DNA of 64,000 nucleotides from Simmondsia chinensis (GCA_018398585.1 JAGTTD010000010.1:30854638-30918637), one strand, 5' to 3'. Positions 12,691-24,833 are shown, counted from the first letter of the stretch. Notes: generated from the letters alone by a model not told the origin. Numbers and translations are program-made.

Positions 12691-14134
12691 AGGTAATGCG
12701 TCTCATAATTACGCATCTTTTAATTGCTATTTTAATTATTTTGTACCTAATTAATTATAGTTTATATTCACTTTGACAATTTTAACTCAAATTTGGTTAA
12801 TCGAGATTCGGGACAAGAACGTACAAGCTCGGCCCACAAACGCACATCAGCCCAAACCTGCCTTAGATCCAGTACAGCCTAACTACACCTGCTCATCATC
12901 ATCCCAGACCCACCATAGCACAGCCAGCCCATCTTCTTCAACCTCAAGCCCAACACCATCGTTCACTAGCGGCTAACTTGAGTCCGGCCTATTCTCGGCC
13001 CACCTACGACACCATCAAGCTCCGGACCATGCTCAGGCCCGTCATCATCGGCCCATCGACACCAACAGCAACCCGCCGCCTCTACCCATCACCCTCCCGT
13101 TCAACACCAAGCCCAACAGCCCAATCCAACATGCAAGCCCAGCTCCGATAGGGCTCGGAGAAGACGCAGAGAGTCGATTTTGGGGAGGGATTTAAGCTCG
13201 TTTTTGACTCTGTTTTGGGGGATTTCTGGTTGCTCTGTTTTTCGGTGTTCTTGCTTACCACAGCACCGGCTCTTTCTCTCTCCTCTCAATTACAATTTTC
13301 TTTTCTTATTTTTTTGTTCAATTGGAACGGGGGCAAAATTAGCATGAAGACCGATATGAGTTTGATCATCGCCTTCTTCACCTGTTCATCTTGGATAGAG
13401 GGTTAACTTGATCTCTAGGGTTAGATGAAGTCTTAGTCTTTACTTTTATTTATTTTTAATTTGGGTTAATTTGACTGCTTATATGAATTGCTTGATTGAG
13501 ATAAATACTTTAAAGTATTATGTTTTTATTGTTCATTCAATTGAAATGATTATTGAGTTTGTAACCTTTAGTCATTGATGTTGATATTTATAAATTAATT
13601 CGTTGTTTTTGTAGCCCTAGAATTAATTAATCAAGCAATAATATTCATCGAATTGTTAATTAAAACCTATCTTCCTTATGCTTTAGTTAGATAGGGTCAA
13701 TATGTGATAATTAACAATACGCTAGATGAAGCCTATTTTCTGTATGCTTTAGTTAGATAGGGTCAATACGCGATACTAACAACATCACTTTAGTCGGTTG
13801 ATGTTTGTAACCTAAACCACTAGCTGTGTGACAATCAATAATCCTAGTTTAAGAGTTAACGTAAGAATAATTGGCTAAGGATGGATTCAAAACCCTAAGT
13901 TTCAATTTAATACACTTTTCCCTTTCAGAAGTAAAGTACTTAGTTTAATTTTCGTTTCTTTATATTAATTAACACAAAATCTCATAATTTTCCTTAAATC
14001 AATTTAGGTCATAGATAAATTCACACACTCTTAGTCCTTGTGGTTAGATACCCTCTCGCCCTACACTTCAATTTAGATGTGTTTAGTAGATAGGGTTAAG
14101 TATTAAATTTTGATAGATGTAGAAAAACATATCA
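12691..14134 (+). repeat. 5' LTR of the Athila-like element
   Basis: This copy is nearly collinear with 18694-20065: it shares the GCGTCTCAT start, the proline-codon-like GC-rich block around 12830-13150, and the AT-rich end with AAAAACATATCA. Compared with the 3' LTR it has an extra block (about 13205-13452) and lacks the roughly 120-bp insert found there. Two tandem units containing 'tatgctttagttagata' lie near 13675-13790. Confidence 0.85.
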
Positions 14135-14140
14135 AGATTT

Positions 14141-14158
14141 TGGCGCCGCTGCCGTGGA
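14141..14158 (+). promoter_or_regulatory. Primer binding site, Asp-tRNA type
   Basis: TGGCGCCGCTGCCGTGGA begins six bases after the LTR end. It differs at few positions from the site complementary to the 3' end of plant tRNA-Asp that Athila-type elements use, and would prime minus-strand DNA synthesis. Confidence 0.7.
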
Positions 14159-14406
14159 CTTGGCAACGTTAATGATTTTATTTTTGTGATTTTTTTTGAT
14201 TTTTAATTTTTCTTAATTGTTTTTAATTGTTATTGTCGCTTTCTTTAAACAATTTAAAAACTAATATATATATATATATATTTTTTTTTTTTCTTTACAT
14301 TTCTTTTTTTTAAAAAAATTTTTATTTGTTTTTATTTATTTATTTATTTTAAAGCGTTATTTATCTTGTGATTTTGATGCATAGGTAGATTTTAGGATAG
14401 TTTATT

Positions 14407-14407
14407 A

Positions 14408-14478
<71 letters not shown>
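14407..14478 (+). repeat. (ATT)n microsatellite
   Basis: An uninterrupted run of about 70 bases of the trinucleotide ATT lies in the leader between primer site and gag. A short (TA)n tract lies at about 14262-14281. Confidence 0.95.
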
Positions 14479-14630
14479 TTGTTAGTTTTAGTTTTGAGTT
14501 TGACTTGGTTCTCGTGGTCGTTTATTCATGTACAATCGTCGCTCTTTATCTCTTGACCTTACTAGATTCGACTCTGAAATTGAAAAGACCTTAAGAGATT
14601 TTAGAGCCCAACACCGAACACAAACCGCAA

Positions 14631-16327
14631 ATGGCTAACGAACAACAACCACGTCCACTTATGGAGTATTTTACTCCCACCACATACAGCTCACCTTCAT
14701 GCATTAGGTTGCCACCTATAGCCCATCAATTCGAGCTTAAGCCACATACCATACATATGCTTCCTTCATTCCATGGCTTCGTTAACGAGAACCCGTACAC
14801 ACACTTGGACAGTTTCATGGATGTTCGTTCAACCTTCAGGATTCCTAACATTAGTGATGATGCCATCTCACTTCGGCTTTTTCCTTTCTCTTTGAAGGAT
14901 AAGGCTAAATATTGTTTAGGCAACTTATCTAGTGGGACGATTAGTACTTGACACAACTGCAACAAGAATTTCTTAAGAAATTCTATCCCATTAGTAAGAC
15001 CAACACTGCTAGGAGAGCCATTAACACATTTGCCAACTTTTGAGTGAAGAATTTCATGAGAGTTGAGATAGGTTTAGGGAACGACTGAGAGCTTGTCCAC
15101 ATCATGCTATTCCTAATGGCAACTGGTCCAAAACTTTTATTATGGGTTGAATGAAAAGGGTCAACAAACCGTTGATGCTTCTTGTGGTGGGCAGCTCCTT
15201 GGGAAGAATGAGGATGAGGCATGGGAATTGTTCTAACATTTGAATGAGAATTCACGACAGAATGCCGCACATGCACGTTTAAATGCTACTAGGTTAAATA
15301 AAGGAGTAAATGAAATTGCTCACACCTCCATTTTAGATAAGAAAGTAGACTTTCTTACCTCTTCTGTAGAATAGTTGACTTCCTTATTTAAGATGACATT
15401 GACTCCCTTTACTGCACCTAATGTGTCTCATGTTTCAAACATACATAATGCTTGCTCTTCATGTTCTAGTATATCTCATTCTACACTTGATTGCCCCTCT
15501 GCTTCACCTTTTGTTAAGTGGTCGGAGGAATAATTTAATACAGCCCAAGGATTCTCGAGAAATGACCTATACTCGAACACGTACAATCCGGGATGGAGAA
15601 ACCATCCAAACTTCTCTTGGAGGCAAGGAGGAGAAGGACAATTTGTGCCACAACAACAGAATCCACGATCTCAACAATCTGGTATGCCACAACCTCTTGG
15701 TTTTCAACTGCAAGGGTATGCTTCTAACTATTCTCAACCTTTTAATTTGACCTCTAATTCCAAATTTGAAGAGAAGGTCTTGAGTTCGTTGAAAGGTTTA
15801 GAAGCTAATTCCCAACTCGTCCACTCCCATACACAATCGATCTCAAAGCTAGAAACCCAACTAGGTCAGCTAGCTAACACTTTGAGCAGGAGAGATGAGG
15901 GAAGATTCCCTAGCCAAATTGTAGAGAACCCTAGGAATTGTATTAGGTAAGGCAACTATCCTCCCCATTAAGACAAGTAAAGTCCATTACAGTGTTAAGA
16001 GGTGGGAAGGAGGTAGACAATGGGGTAAGTGCTGAGAGTGAAGTACCCATAAGTGATGAGGGAGAAGAGAAGAGCAAGGAAAGAGAGAAGGGGACCGAAG
16101 AGGTCACACACCCTTCTTCCGCTCCTAAGACCTCCGATCTTCATTCCTCATATATACCTAGAGTGCCCTTTCCCCAAGCTTTAGTTGTACCACATCCAAA
16201 TGGGAATTGGGAAGACATTTTGGAGACTTTTAGGCAAATAAAAATAAACATTCCCTTTCTTGATGCAATTAAACAGATCCCGACCTATACAAAGTTCATT
16301 AAGGACTTACTGAACCGAAAGAGGTGA
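14631..16327 (+). pseudogene. Athila-like gag, frameshifted
   Basis: The start is ATG at 14631 (MANEQQPRPLMEYFTP). The retrotransposon gag core follows (HLDSFMDVRSTFRI, RLFPFSLKDKAKYCL at about 14800-14920). A stop at 14949 and several shifts follow. Recognisable gag resumes in 15645-15950 (LSSLKGLEANSQLV, KLETQLGQLANTLSRR) and 15992-16327 (VPFPQALVVPH, LETFRQIKINIPFLDAI, the gag C-terminal block of Athila polyproteins). The region from about 14950 to 15640 is too damaged to read as one frame. Confidence 0.75.
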
Positions 16328-16351
16328 TATAGAGCACATCTGTCTAAAAAA

Positions 16352-16564
16352 GTGTTTTTAGCCAAGCAAGTCAGCTCTATTCTGAAGTGTGACACTTCAA
16401 TTAAGTACAAAGACCCTGGTGTCCCCACCATCTCTTGTTCACTTGGAGACTACCCAATCTATAAAGCTTTACTGAACTTAGGAGCGAGTGTCAACATTAT
16501 TCCTTACTCGGTTTATGAGAAGTTAGGCCTGGGAGTGTTGCAACCCACCACGATGACCTTGTAG
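16352..16564 (+). pseudogene. Athila-like aspartic protease fragment
   Basis: The frame gives GVPTISCSLGDYPIYKALL followed by LGASVNIIPYSVYEKLGLG. The latter is the retropepsin flap and active-site region, in which Athila-type elements have D-L-G-A. Here the residue at the catalytic Asp position is Asn (ALLNLGAS). The frame closes with a TAG at 16562-16564 and protease-like sequence resumes at 16617. Confidence 0.65.
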
Positions 16565-16616
16565 TTAGTGGATAGATCAACTAGAGTCCCCCCATGTTGA
16601 GCTGACTAACATACTA

Positions 16617-17405
16617 GTGAAGGTAGACAAAGCCATGTTTCCTACTGATTTCCTTGTGCTTGATACGGAACCTTCTAGTCATTTAAAAAACTATATCCCT
16701 GTCATTCTAGGTCGGCCTTTCTTAGCCACGGCCAATGCTACTATTAACTGTAGATCTGGGGTATTAGATGTTAGTTTTGTAAACATGATTATTAGGTTGA
16801 ACATTTTTAAGGCTTCTGTGTCACCCACTAGTGAGGATGAGTCGGAGTGTTTTTGTGTCAATGTTGTTGATGATTTGGTGGACCAAACACCCCCCTCTAT
16901 CCTAGTTAGTGACCCCTTGGATGAGAATGCAAAACCTTCTAAAGAGATGCAACGAAGGTTGAACCCGGACATGAAAGAAGTTTTGGGATGGGAGAAGAAT
17001 CATGATATAGTTCAAGAAGGAATTGTACTAGGCCGTACGTTGTCTAAGGAGGGCAATGAGGTTGATAAGGCCAAGATAGATATAAATGCTAACTCACCCC
17101 CTCCCTCAAATGTGAAGCAAGTTGAAGACTTTTTAGGTCATGCAAGTTTCTATAAGAGATTCCTTAAGGACTGTGGGAAGTTAGCAAGACCATTGACTAG
17201 TTTGCCCGCTAAGGACATTGAGTTCGATAAGTCTTGGTTAGAAGCTTTTCATAAGCTTCGCTTTACGCTTGTTATTGCTCCCATTAGACATCCACCCGAC
17301 TGCTCTCTCCCTCCTGAAATCATGTGCGGCACTTCTGATTTTGCTTTAGGTGATGTCTTAGGTGAGCTCAGTGAAGACCTTTCCTTGGTTAATGTCATTA
17401 CTTGA
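16617..17405 (+). pseudogene. Protease end fused to post-palm RT and RNase H start
   Basis: This open frame of 262 codons begins with the protease end (FPTDFLVLDTE, IPVILGRPFLATANA). It goes through the linker to MQRRLNPDMKEVLGWEKN, then straight into sequence that normally follows the RT palm: EGIVLGRTLSKEGNEVDKAK, VKQVEDFLGHASFYKRFL and the first part of RNase H (LPPEIMCGTSDFALGDVLG). The RT fingers and palm with the catalytic Asp pair are missing, with no frame break at the join. The reading ends at 17405, and ALLGRQ-like wording near 17448-17475 may be the last trace of the polyprotein end. Confidence 0.75.
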
Positions 17406-18693
17406 TCTTCGCTGGATCTATTGCACCCGGTTGAAGGCGTAAAACTTAGCGCTCCTAGAAGGCAGCTTAGGTTTTGTTAATTCTTGTTTTTAGTTTAGCT
17501 TTTGAACTAATTAGTTTCTTAGAGAATTGTTTTCTATCTTTTCAGGTTTTTGTCCCGGGTTGAAGGAGTCATATATAAATGTTCACGCACTCCTTGTCAG
17601 GTTGTATTGCTCTATCTCACCTATTTCTTGTGCTTTAATGATTACGTTGTCGCATTGAGAGGGTGAGGCTCATTTGTATGTGCTCATTTTGTGGTTAAAT
17701 TTTACAAATTTTTGAACATCTTTTGTGCATTTTGAGTGTGCATTATAACCGTTTAGCAAGTTTTCCTTGATCGACACGTATGTCAGGATGATAGTAGGAT
17801 TAGTTGTTTATTTCATTCTCTTAATTCCATGAAATTAAATGATTCTACTTTGTACCTGTTAGTGAGTGTTGTCGATCAGCTTGATATTAATGGGTTCCAC
17901 TCATGCGGCTCACATATTCACTATGCACAAGACTTTTGTTTTTTGGAAAATTTTAAAAATTTGAGTAAACAATCTTATATGTCTTGAGTTTTGCAGGCTT
18001 GCCCTATTGACTTATCCTAATCCTTGCCTCTTGATATGATGTAAAGTACTTATTGATCAATGTCAATTGTAAAGTTGAGGTACTTATTATGCGAAAGTCC
18101 AAGAATTGGATAGAAAAAGAAGTGGAAACGAAAGAAGAAAAAGAAGAAACAAATGAAAAAAATAAAAAGTAAGAAAGAAAAAAGTTTCATCCAAAGAAAA
18201 GAAAAAAAAAAAAGAAGCAAATGAAAAAGAAGAAAGTGAAAATTGATGTAGTTGTTCTTCTTTTGTGTTATATCAAGGTTAAAAATATTATAAAGTGGTT
18301 ACTCATATGCCACTTAGACTTCTCAATGTAAGGGCATGTATTTATGTGACTCAATAGTGTGGGTGTACAAAACCTTGGTATATTTGATTGGATTCGAGAA
18401 TTTGAGGAGAATCGATGGCATGAGATCCCATTCACGTTCACTTGTGTGCTTAAATTACTTGAGTAGTTTCTATTAGTTGATACACGATTAATGAAATTTA
18501 GTAATGAGTTTTGAAGTTTAATCATCTGAATTTATGGAGTTAGAGAATGCCCTGGATGGCTTAATTTTGTCATAAATTGTAATGTATGTGTTAATCTTGA
18601 AAAACTTGGTGAAAGTTGCGGTAGTTGGTCACTGCAGTCTTTATGTTAAATCATATGCTTTGCTCAAAGACTAGCAAAGGTTAGGTGTAGGGG
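17406..18693 (+). other. Non-coding 3' internal region of the Athila-like element
   Basis: No ORF of note. The stretch includes an A/G-rich block (about 18115-18240), as often seen ahead of the 3' LTR in Athila-type elements. It ends in a purine-rich tract (18674-18693, AGCAAAGGTTAGGTGTAGGG) that fits a plus-strand primer. Confidence 0.6.
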
Positions 18694-20065
18694 TGTTGAT
18701 GCGTCTCATACTTACGCATCTTTTAATTGCTATTTTAATTTTGTTGCACCTGATTAATTATAGTTTTATACTCACTTTGACAATTTTAACGTTTATAGGT
18801 TTGAGGATTAAAATCTCAAAAATTGTCAAATTTGGTACAAATAAGACAAATTCGATACGTAAAAAATTAAATCTAGCCAATCAAGATTCAGGACAAGATT
18901 GTATAATCTCGGACCACAAACGCAAATCAGCCTCGACCTGCGTCAGGTTCAGTACAGCCCAACTACACCCGCTCATCATCATCCCAGACCCACCATAGCC
19001 CAGCTAGCCCATCTTCATCAACCTCAAGCCCAACACCATCGTTCACAAGCGGTTGACCTGAGTCCGGCCCATTCTCGGCCCACCTCCAGCACCATCAAGC
19101 TCCGGCCCATGCTTAGGCCCGTCATCATCGGCCCACCGACACCAACAGCAACCCGCCGCCTCTACCCATCACCCTCCCATTCAACACCAAGCTCGACAGC
19201 CCAGTCCAACATGCAAGCCCAGCTCTGATAGGGCTTGGAGAAGACGCAATGGGTCAGCTTTAGGGAGGCATTAAGCTTGTTTTTAATTTAGGTTAATTTG
19301 ATTGTTTACATGAATTGCTTGATTGAGATAAATACTTTGAAGTATTATTTTTTTATTATTTATTCAATTGAGATGATTATTGAGTTTGTAACCTTTAGTC
19401 ATTGATGTTGATATTTATAAATTAATTCTTTGTGCTTGTAGCCCTAAAATTAATTAATCAAGCAATAGTATTAACCGAATTATTAATTAAAACCTATTTT
19501 TCCCTGTTTTCCATATCGTTATTCGATATAAGATTTTTCTCACCTTCTTCTAGGCTCCGCCGGAAGACACGACATTCTCGTTCAAATATAGACCGGCCGT
19601 ACTTGTGATGGCTCCCAAGATGCTTTAGTTAGATAATGTGATAATTAACAATACGTTATGTAGAGCCTATCTTCCCTATGCTTTAGTTAGATAGGGTCAA
19701 TGCGTGATACTAACATCACCTTAGTAGGTTGAAGCTTGTAGCCTAAACCATCAGCCGTGTGACAATCAATAATCCCAATTTAAGAGTTAACACAAGAATA
19801 ATTGGCTAATGATGGATTCAAAATCACAAGTTTCAATTTAATACACGTTTTCCCTTTAGAAGTAAAGTACTTAGTTTAATTTTCACTTCTTTAGATTAAT
19901 TAACACTAAATCTCATAATTTTCCTTCAATCAATTTAGGTCATAGATAAATTCACGTACTCTTAGTCCCTGTTGTTTGACACTCTCTCGCCCTATACTTC
20001 AATTTAGATTTGTTTAGTAGATAGGGTTAAATATTGAATTTTGATAGATGTAGAAAAACACATCA
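18694..20065 (+). repeat. 3' LTR of the Athila-like element
   Basis: It starts TGTTGATGCGTCTC and ends AAAAACACATCA. Relative to the 5' LTR it lacks the block matching about 13205-13452, and it carries an unmatched insert of roughly 120 bp at about 19503-19620, more GC-rich than its surroundings. The sequence right of 20065 is LINE ORF1. Confidence 0.85.
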
Positions 20066-21170
20066 ATAGATTCTTTTATGACAATGCTAGGTCCTCTATT
20101 CCTTTTTTGAGGTTAAGGACCCTTTTTCTCCCTTTGTGGCCTTTTCTTTGGATGGACATGAATCCATCTCTCTTTTGAGTCTGGGTCTTTTTCACTCGGG
20201 CCTTGAGTTTCACAATTTGGGATTCCCTCTCTAAACCTTTCCACTACCACATGAAGATCAATAGTTTTACTAAAGTTAGGGCAGTCCTTCACCCCATGGT
20301 TCTCAAGTCCACAGCGAGCACAAACTTCATAAAGCCCTTTATATGTGACAGGAAATGGTTTCTCCTTTCCCCTTTTACCTACAGTGACTTTCCCAGATAG
20401 GGTTCTAGACACATTAATTTCCACACAAGCCCTAGCAAATTTACCCTTGAGTCATGCTTCAGTAAACCCATCTAGTCTAATTACCGATTCCATTATGTGC
20501 CTAATGGGATCTAAACACCAGAATTATAATAGGAGACACTGAATTTGCACCCATTATGCCACGGTTTTAATTTCAGAATCAAAAGGGTTGAACATCTCCT
20601 CCCACTAGCGCAAAACAAAATTAAGGGAGTGGACAAACCAAGGTCTACCTTCCCAAATAAGGTTTCTATCTACTTCATTAGTTAACTCAAGCATAATCCA
20701 GCTATTCCCTAGGTCCACATAGTCAACTTGACCCCAAACCATATTCCAATCGGCTTTATTCTTGGCTCTAATTGCAGCAATAGGTATATTCTCCCCCATA
20801 CTTGACCTAACAGACAAAGAGCCTTCATTTTAGCGGCCGTTTTTGAAATGTGGTCCTCTCATGTCCCTCCTAGATCTGGGATTGTGGGTCAAAAATCGTC
20901 TCCCAATGGACGATCATCACCTCCTGGCCCAGAACTGAGAGAGGGAGCATCATTTTGGCCACAATCAGAAACCTAGATTGCCTATTTATAGTTTGGTCTA
21001 GGTTGGTTTTGATTATCAGTACCTGGAATAGAACCTCCATCGGTATCGTCAGGCTTCTAGTGTCTGGTAGCACAAACATCACCGAGAAGGTAACTTTTAT
21101 CCAGATTTGATGAATCATTGTTGTTTCTTTGTTCTTGCATGGGTAAAGAGAACAGAGGAAGGAGAAGAAG
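20066..21170 (-). pseudogene. LINE ORF1 N-terminal part (DUF4283, CCHC)
   Basis: 20605-20817 reads as the DUF4283 nucleic-acid-binding domain of plant LINE ORF1 (WGQVDYVDLGNSWIMLE, LIWEGRPWFVHSLNFVLR). 20113-20424 gives the following part with a CCHC knuckle (YEVCARCGLENHGVKDCPN) and a lysine-rich tail. Stops separate the two. The N-terminus extends into 20870-21140 in broken frames (starting near MQEQ at about 21139). I infer that this is the 5' half of the LINE whose remainder is at 7690-12690. Confidence 0.75.
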
Positions 21171-21984
21171 CTGGAACGGGTGAGAGATGGAAATATGCAG
21201 TAGCTCCTCCACCCTTGTTCCCCTTTTGTAAACCTTTCTCGCTGTCCCTGTAGTATCCTAAACCCCTCTCAACCACCTAATAAATCTAGTATACCCACCC
21301 CTTGTCTTGTCCCCAAAATTCCCTCCTGGATTCTACCAACAACATTAACACTGGTCTTAAGAAGAAGAAGACTGAGTGATTTCGTACCTGATCGGAAGTG
21401 GATGCCCTCATGTTCCTGCAAATTCTTTGTACCATCCCTTCAAACCTTGAGATCTCCTCAGCTTTACTCTCTAAAGCTCCAGATCTGGTGTAATAATGGC
21501 CAGATCTCTTTTCAAATTGCCGAAATCCCTAGGTTCTGACACCGGTAGCATGAAGCCGATGATGGAAGCTCGTTGACAAGAGACACTCACCATAAATGCC
21601 ATAAATGCTCTTTAGAAGAGGTTTCTGAGGTTTCAACCACCGAAGGAGGGAAGCAGAAGATGGAGGCTTAGGGTTTCTTGGGAAGGAGGAAAACCCAATT
21701 TTCTTTTTCTTTTTTTTTTATGGGATCGTAGGTTCTAGAGAGAGAGAGAGAGGCAGAGCTTCTCTCTCTAAGCAATATTTGCTCCACTCTGCCTACTTAT
21801 GGTGCAATATTGACATTGTTTTTCTTCTTGTTTGGTCGTTTATATTTATAACAAATTGCAAGAAATTGTAATATGTTTTAACTTAAAAAGTATAAAATAT
21901 TGCTCACAAAAAATAAATATTTTATCTTTTTACTTTTTAAAAATCTACCACTTCATAATCTATTAAGTTCATGGTTAAATCAAG
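21171..21984. other. Stretch with no recognised gene
   Basis: The right side of the LINE 5' end may reach into this stretch as a 5' UTR (a GA-repeat lies at about 21737-21753). From about 21780 the sequence is AT-rich and featureless. No coding exon was recognised. Confidence 0.4.
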
Positions 21985-22450
21985 TTGTATAACCGGATGA
22001 TGAGGCATGGGGTCATGATGCCGACCAGACCGTTTGTATATTGTGTGGTTCCGCTGATGAGTTCCATAGTCACCTTTTTTTGCCTGTTCCTTCTCAGCAT
22101 TTGTTTGTGGTACAATTGCTTCACGCACTTTGATTACTTGGCCGTGCACCGATGGCATGTGCTCTTAGCTTGGGCCTCCAAATGTCTTAGGGGGCGAGGG
22201 ATAGATCACTCCATTGCTCACCTTTGTCTCTCAGCGACAGTGCATATACTTTGGTATGAACGGAACCTGAGGATTCAGAGACACTAGTCCAAACTGGCTA
22301 CTACAGTGATTGAGGAGATTACTAGTACTGTTAGGAGTCGCTTTCTCACCGATTGTCTCTGTGATGCATATCATCATGCTAATCTTATCAAGGAGTTGGG
22401 AATTGACACTTAACATAGCCTTTATTTCCTGTTGTTTGTTGGCTTTGCCT

Positions 22451-22489
<39 letters not shown>

Positions 22490-22615
22490 AAAAGCTTATT
22501 TTGCTTTTTTCATGTTTGCTTTATAGGCTTAGGCCATACCTTAGAGTATGCCCCTCGTATTTTTGTGTGTGTATATATATATATAAAAGTTATTGCTGAT
22601 TTATTAAAAAGAAAA
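21985..22615 (+). mobile_element. LINE 3'-end fragment (zf-RVT) with tail
   Basis: In broken plus-strand frames the text matches a zf-RVT domain: RHGVMMPTRPFVYC and, in another frame, CGSADEFHSHLF, with the Cys-Cys-His pattern. It is followed by LRGRGIDHSIAHLCLSATV. It ends in the 'VYIYIKVIADLLKRK'-like text seen at the end of many plant LINEs, near TTTATTAAAAAGAAAAAC (about 22600-22615). A homopolymer tract at 22451-22493 interrupts it. Confidence 0.65.
22451..22493 (+). repeat. C29-A14 homopolymer tract
   Basis: Twenty-nine C are followed directly by fourteen A. Such tracts are error-prone in sequencing and assembly, so the exact lengths are uncertain. Confidence 0.9.
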
Positions 22616-22639
22616 ACTTTCATTTTAAAGTAAGAGATA

Positions 22640-23467
22640 AAGTTTTTAATTTCATTTTTAAAAAAGTTCCTATTTTAAAGATAAAAACAGACTTGTATAA
22701 TTCACTTAACAATTTACTCAGGTATATATATGCGTTTAAAATACTTTCCTTTGGTGAAATCTAGAAATATTCTGTTATTACTTAAAGTAATGGTAATAGA
22801 AATTTGGAAAATAAAAAAGTATTTTCAAAATTGGAAAAAATATTTAAGATGAAATGCAATAAATTTTTGATAAGAAAGGGCTAATATAGATGAAGAATAG
22901 TTTAGAGCCCTTCGTAGGATTGTTTGTAGGACACACTAGGCAGAGTTGTCTACAAATAATCCTCTTAATCTAAAATCTGCAAAATATTTTATATGAGGAC
23001 CTTTATATCTAGACATGATAAAAGATTAAAAATTTAGATCAGATTTATATTAATATAAATTGAACTTATTATACATTAGATAATTGAAGTTGGACTATAA
23101 TTAGATAATTGAGTCACCAATGTCCACATCCAAGTACATTGGATTCGAATAAAAGTTAATCCATTGCTATGTCAAAATGTTGGTGCTCAACAAGTGAAGA
23201 ATAATTTGTTGTGACAATTATTTGCCTTGACAATTATTGTGCGTCTCAATCGAACTTTGATCTAGTGGTAGAACTACTCTAGCGAAGGTCCTGTTATAAA
23301 GTTTATTTTTTAATAATTAAGTGACAAGATCCTCTGTAGATATTGAAGATGGTCCTTCAATAGACGCAAGAGTTAAATTACGTCAAAACAAAAGAAATTG
23401 ACAAAAACTAAAACTAAAACCCCTATTTTTAGGAGCGCATTATAGGCGTTGCTAGGCTAAGGTCATC
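22640..23467. other. AT-rich spacer
   Basis: No coding exon, repeat pair or RNA gene was recognised in this AT-rich stretch. Confidence 0.5.
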
Positions 23468-23747
23468 CCTTCATGTACCTTATATTAACATATTTTTTGT
23501 CTCATTCCTGCAACATATTTGGCTTTTACATATGTTTTTTTTTTTTTTTTTGGTAATCTAGGTACATTTAGGCTTGGAGTGCAACAAAGTAAACAAAGGT
23601 TGAAAAATGGCAGAATCAAGCATAATCGAGGCATATTTGAAAACTACTTTGAGAAATCAGACCATGTGTGAAAAGAAAGAACTTATTGGGTTAAATTTAG
23701 TCTTATAATTTAAAGCAAATAATTGTTCGCGGGATGTTAATATGTGT

Positions 23748-23798
<51 letters not shown>

Positions 23799-24833
23799 TA
23801 TATTATATTATATATAAAACTTTGTTGGGCCTCTTGGCCTAGCAAAGTTAACTCCAGGTAGCGACGGCGTGCCATTAGGGCACACAACCCCAATAAACAG
23901 AAAAGGGAGACCTATTTTTTGATATTTTCACTCATCTCCTCTCCTCCTTTCCTTTCAGAAGCTGTTACGAGATTTAAAGAATTCTCAAATACTGAAGTGC
24001 AGGTAGTCGAAGTGTCGGGAGGATCAAAGCTTGGATCAACTTCAACGCAAATTGGGAAAGTCTCTGTTTGCCTAGTTTTATTTCATTATTTCTTTCCTTT
24101 CGAATTTAATGATGTGTAAAACTCCCATGGAGGAGTAAACGCTTTTAGCTTAGGGGTAAAGGACGAGTAGCCGTCCGTATCCCAAATTTGTATTTTACTT
24201 TGACGATGATTTAGTTATGTTATATTCACACTCTTGTGGGGAATTATTCTTGATTGCGTAGTGTTTCTTTGTGTGTGCTTGTAGCCATGTTTAGATCTCT
24301 AGCTTTTTAGCAATTGTCTAGGAGCTTGTAGCCTAAACCATAACATAACATAACATATTTTCATGCATGGTTAGGGTTGAGGTTGTACCCAACCTTGTAT
24401 ACAAAGTAATCTGCAATTAAGAGTGACAAAGGAATTTGTTAGTGCTATTGAAATAATCCATTTTACACTTAGGGTGATAAGATGGGTTATACCCTTAGAC
24501 TAGTTTATTATCCTAAGCCCTAACTTAAGTATTATTTTAGGTTTAATATTACATTAGGAGCAAGAAAGAAATTAAATAGTGCTAATGAGATAATCTATGC
24601 TACACATAGAATGATATGATAGATTATGCTTTTAGACTAGTTCATTACCCTAAGTCCTAGTTTAAATATTAACTCATGATTAATGCTTGTAACCTAAGCC
24701 TCAAAAATCATTGTCATAGTAGAATATAATGACGGAATACGAGTAAATGTATCATGAATTCATTCCCTAAACTAATCTTAATTGAATTGACACCTTTAGT
24801 TTATTGTTAGTTTTGTTAATTTAGCAAACAAAT
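23468..24833 (+). repeat. Left LTR, 3'-truncated
   Basis: It aligns with 26008-27370 from TACCTTATATT to TTTAGCAAACAAA. It contains an expanded (CA)n tract (about 23751-23798), much longer than in the right copy. The TATA-like box of the right copy (CCCTATAAATAG) reads CCCAATAAACAG here (about 23888-23899). Confidence 0.75.

Larger units (their letters stand above)
12691..20065 (+). mobile_element. Athila-like Ty3/gypsy element with deleted pol, inserted in the LINE
   Basis: Two direct LTRs (12691-14134 and 18694-20065) flank an internal region. It holds an Asp-tRNA-type primer site (from 14141), an Athila-type gag, an aspartic protease, and a pol fragment starting after the RT palm. No integrase is present. 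A purine-rich tract ends at 18693. Gag carries frameshifts and stops. The right LTR ends in CATCA; the left LTR start is eroded (AGGTAATG against TGTTGATG), and no target duplication is visible. The LTRs differ by large indels, so the insertion is old. Confidence 0.85.

Noticed and set aside
12774..13406. Open frames in the GC-rich part of the Athila-like LTRs (also 18899-19228)
   Set aside because: They recur in both LTRs with different breaks and have no domain similarity, so they are LTR sequence read by chance.
14407..14478. CRISPR-like or satellite array
   Set aside because: It is a plain trinucleotide microsatellite without spacers.
22310..22633. Proline- and lysine-run protein across the C/A tract
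   Set aside because: It is an artefact of the homopolymer run inside a LINE 3' fragment.
23657..23893. Val-Cys repeat protein on the minus strand
   Set aside because: It is the translation of the (CA)n microsatellite in an LTR.
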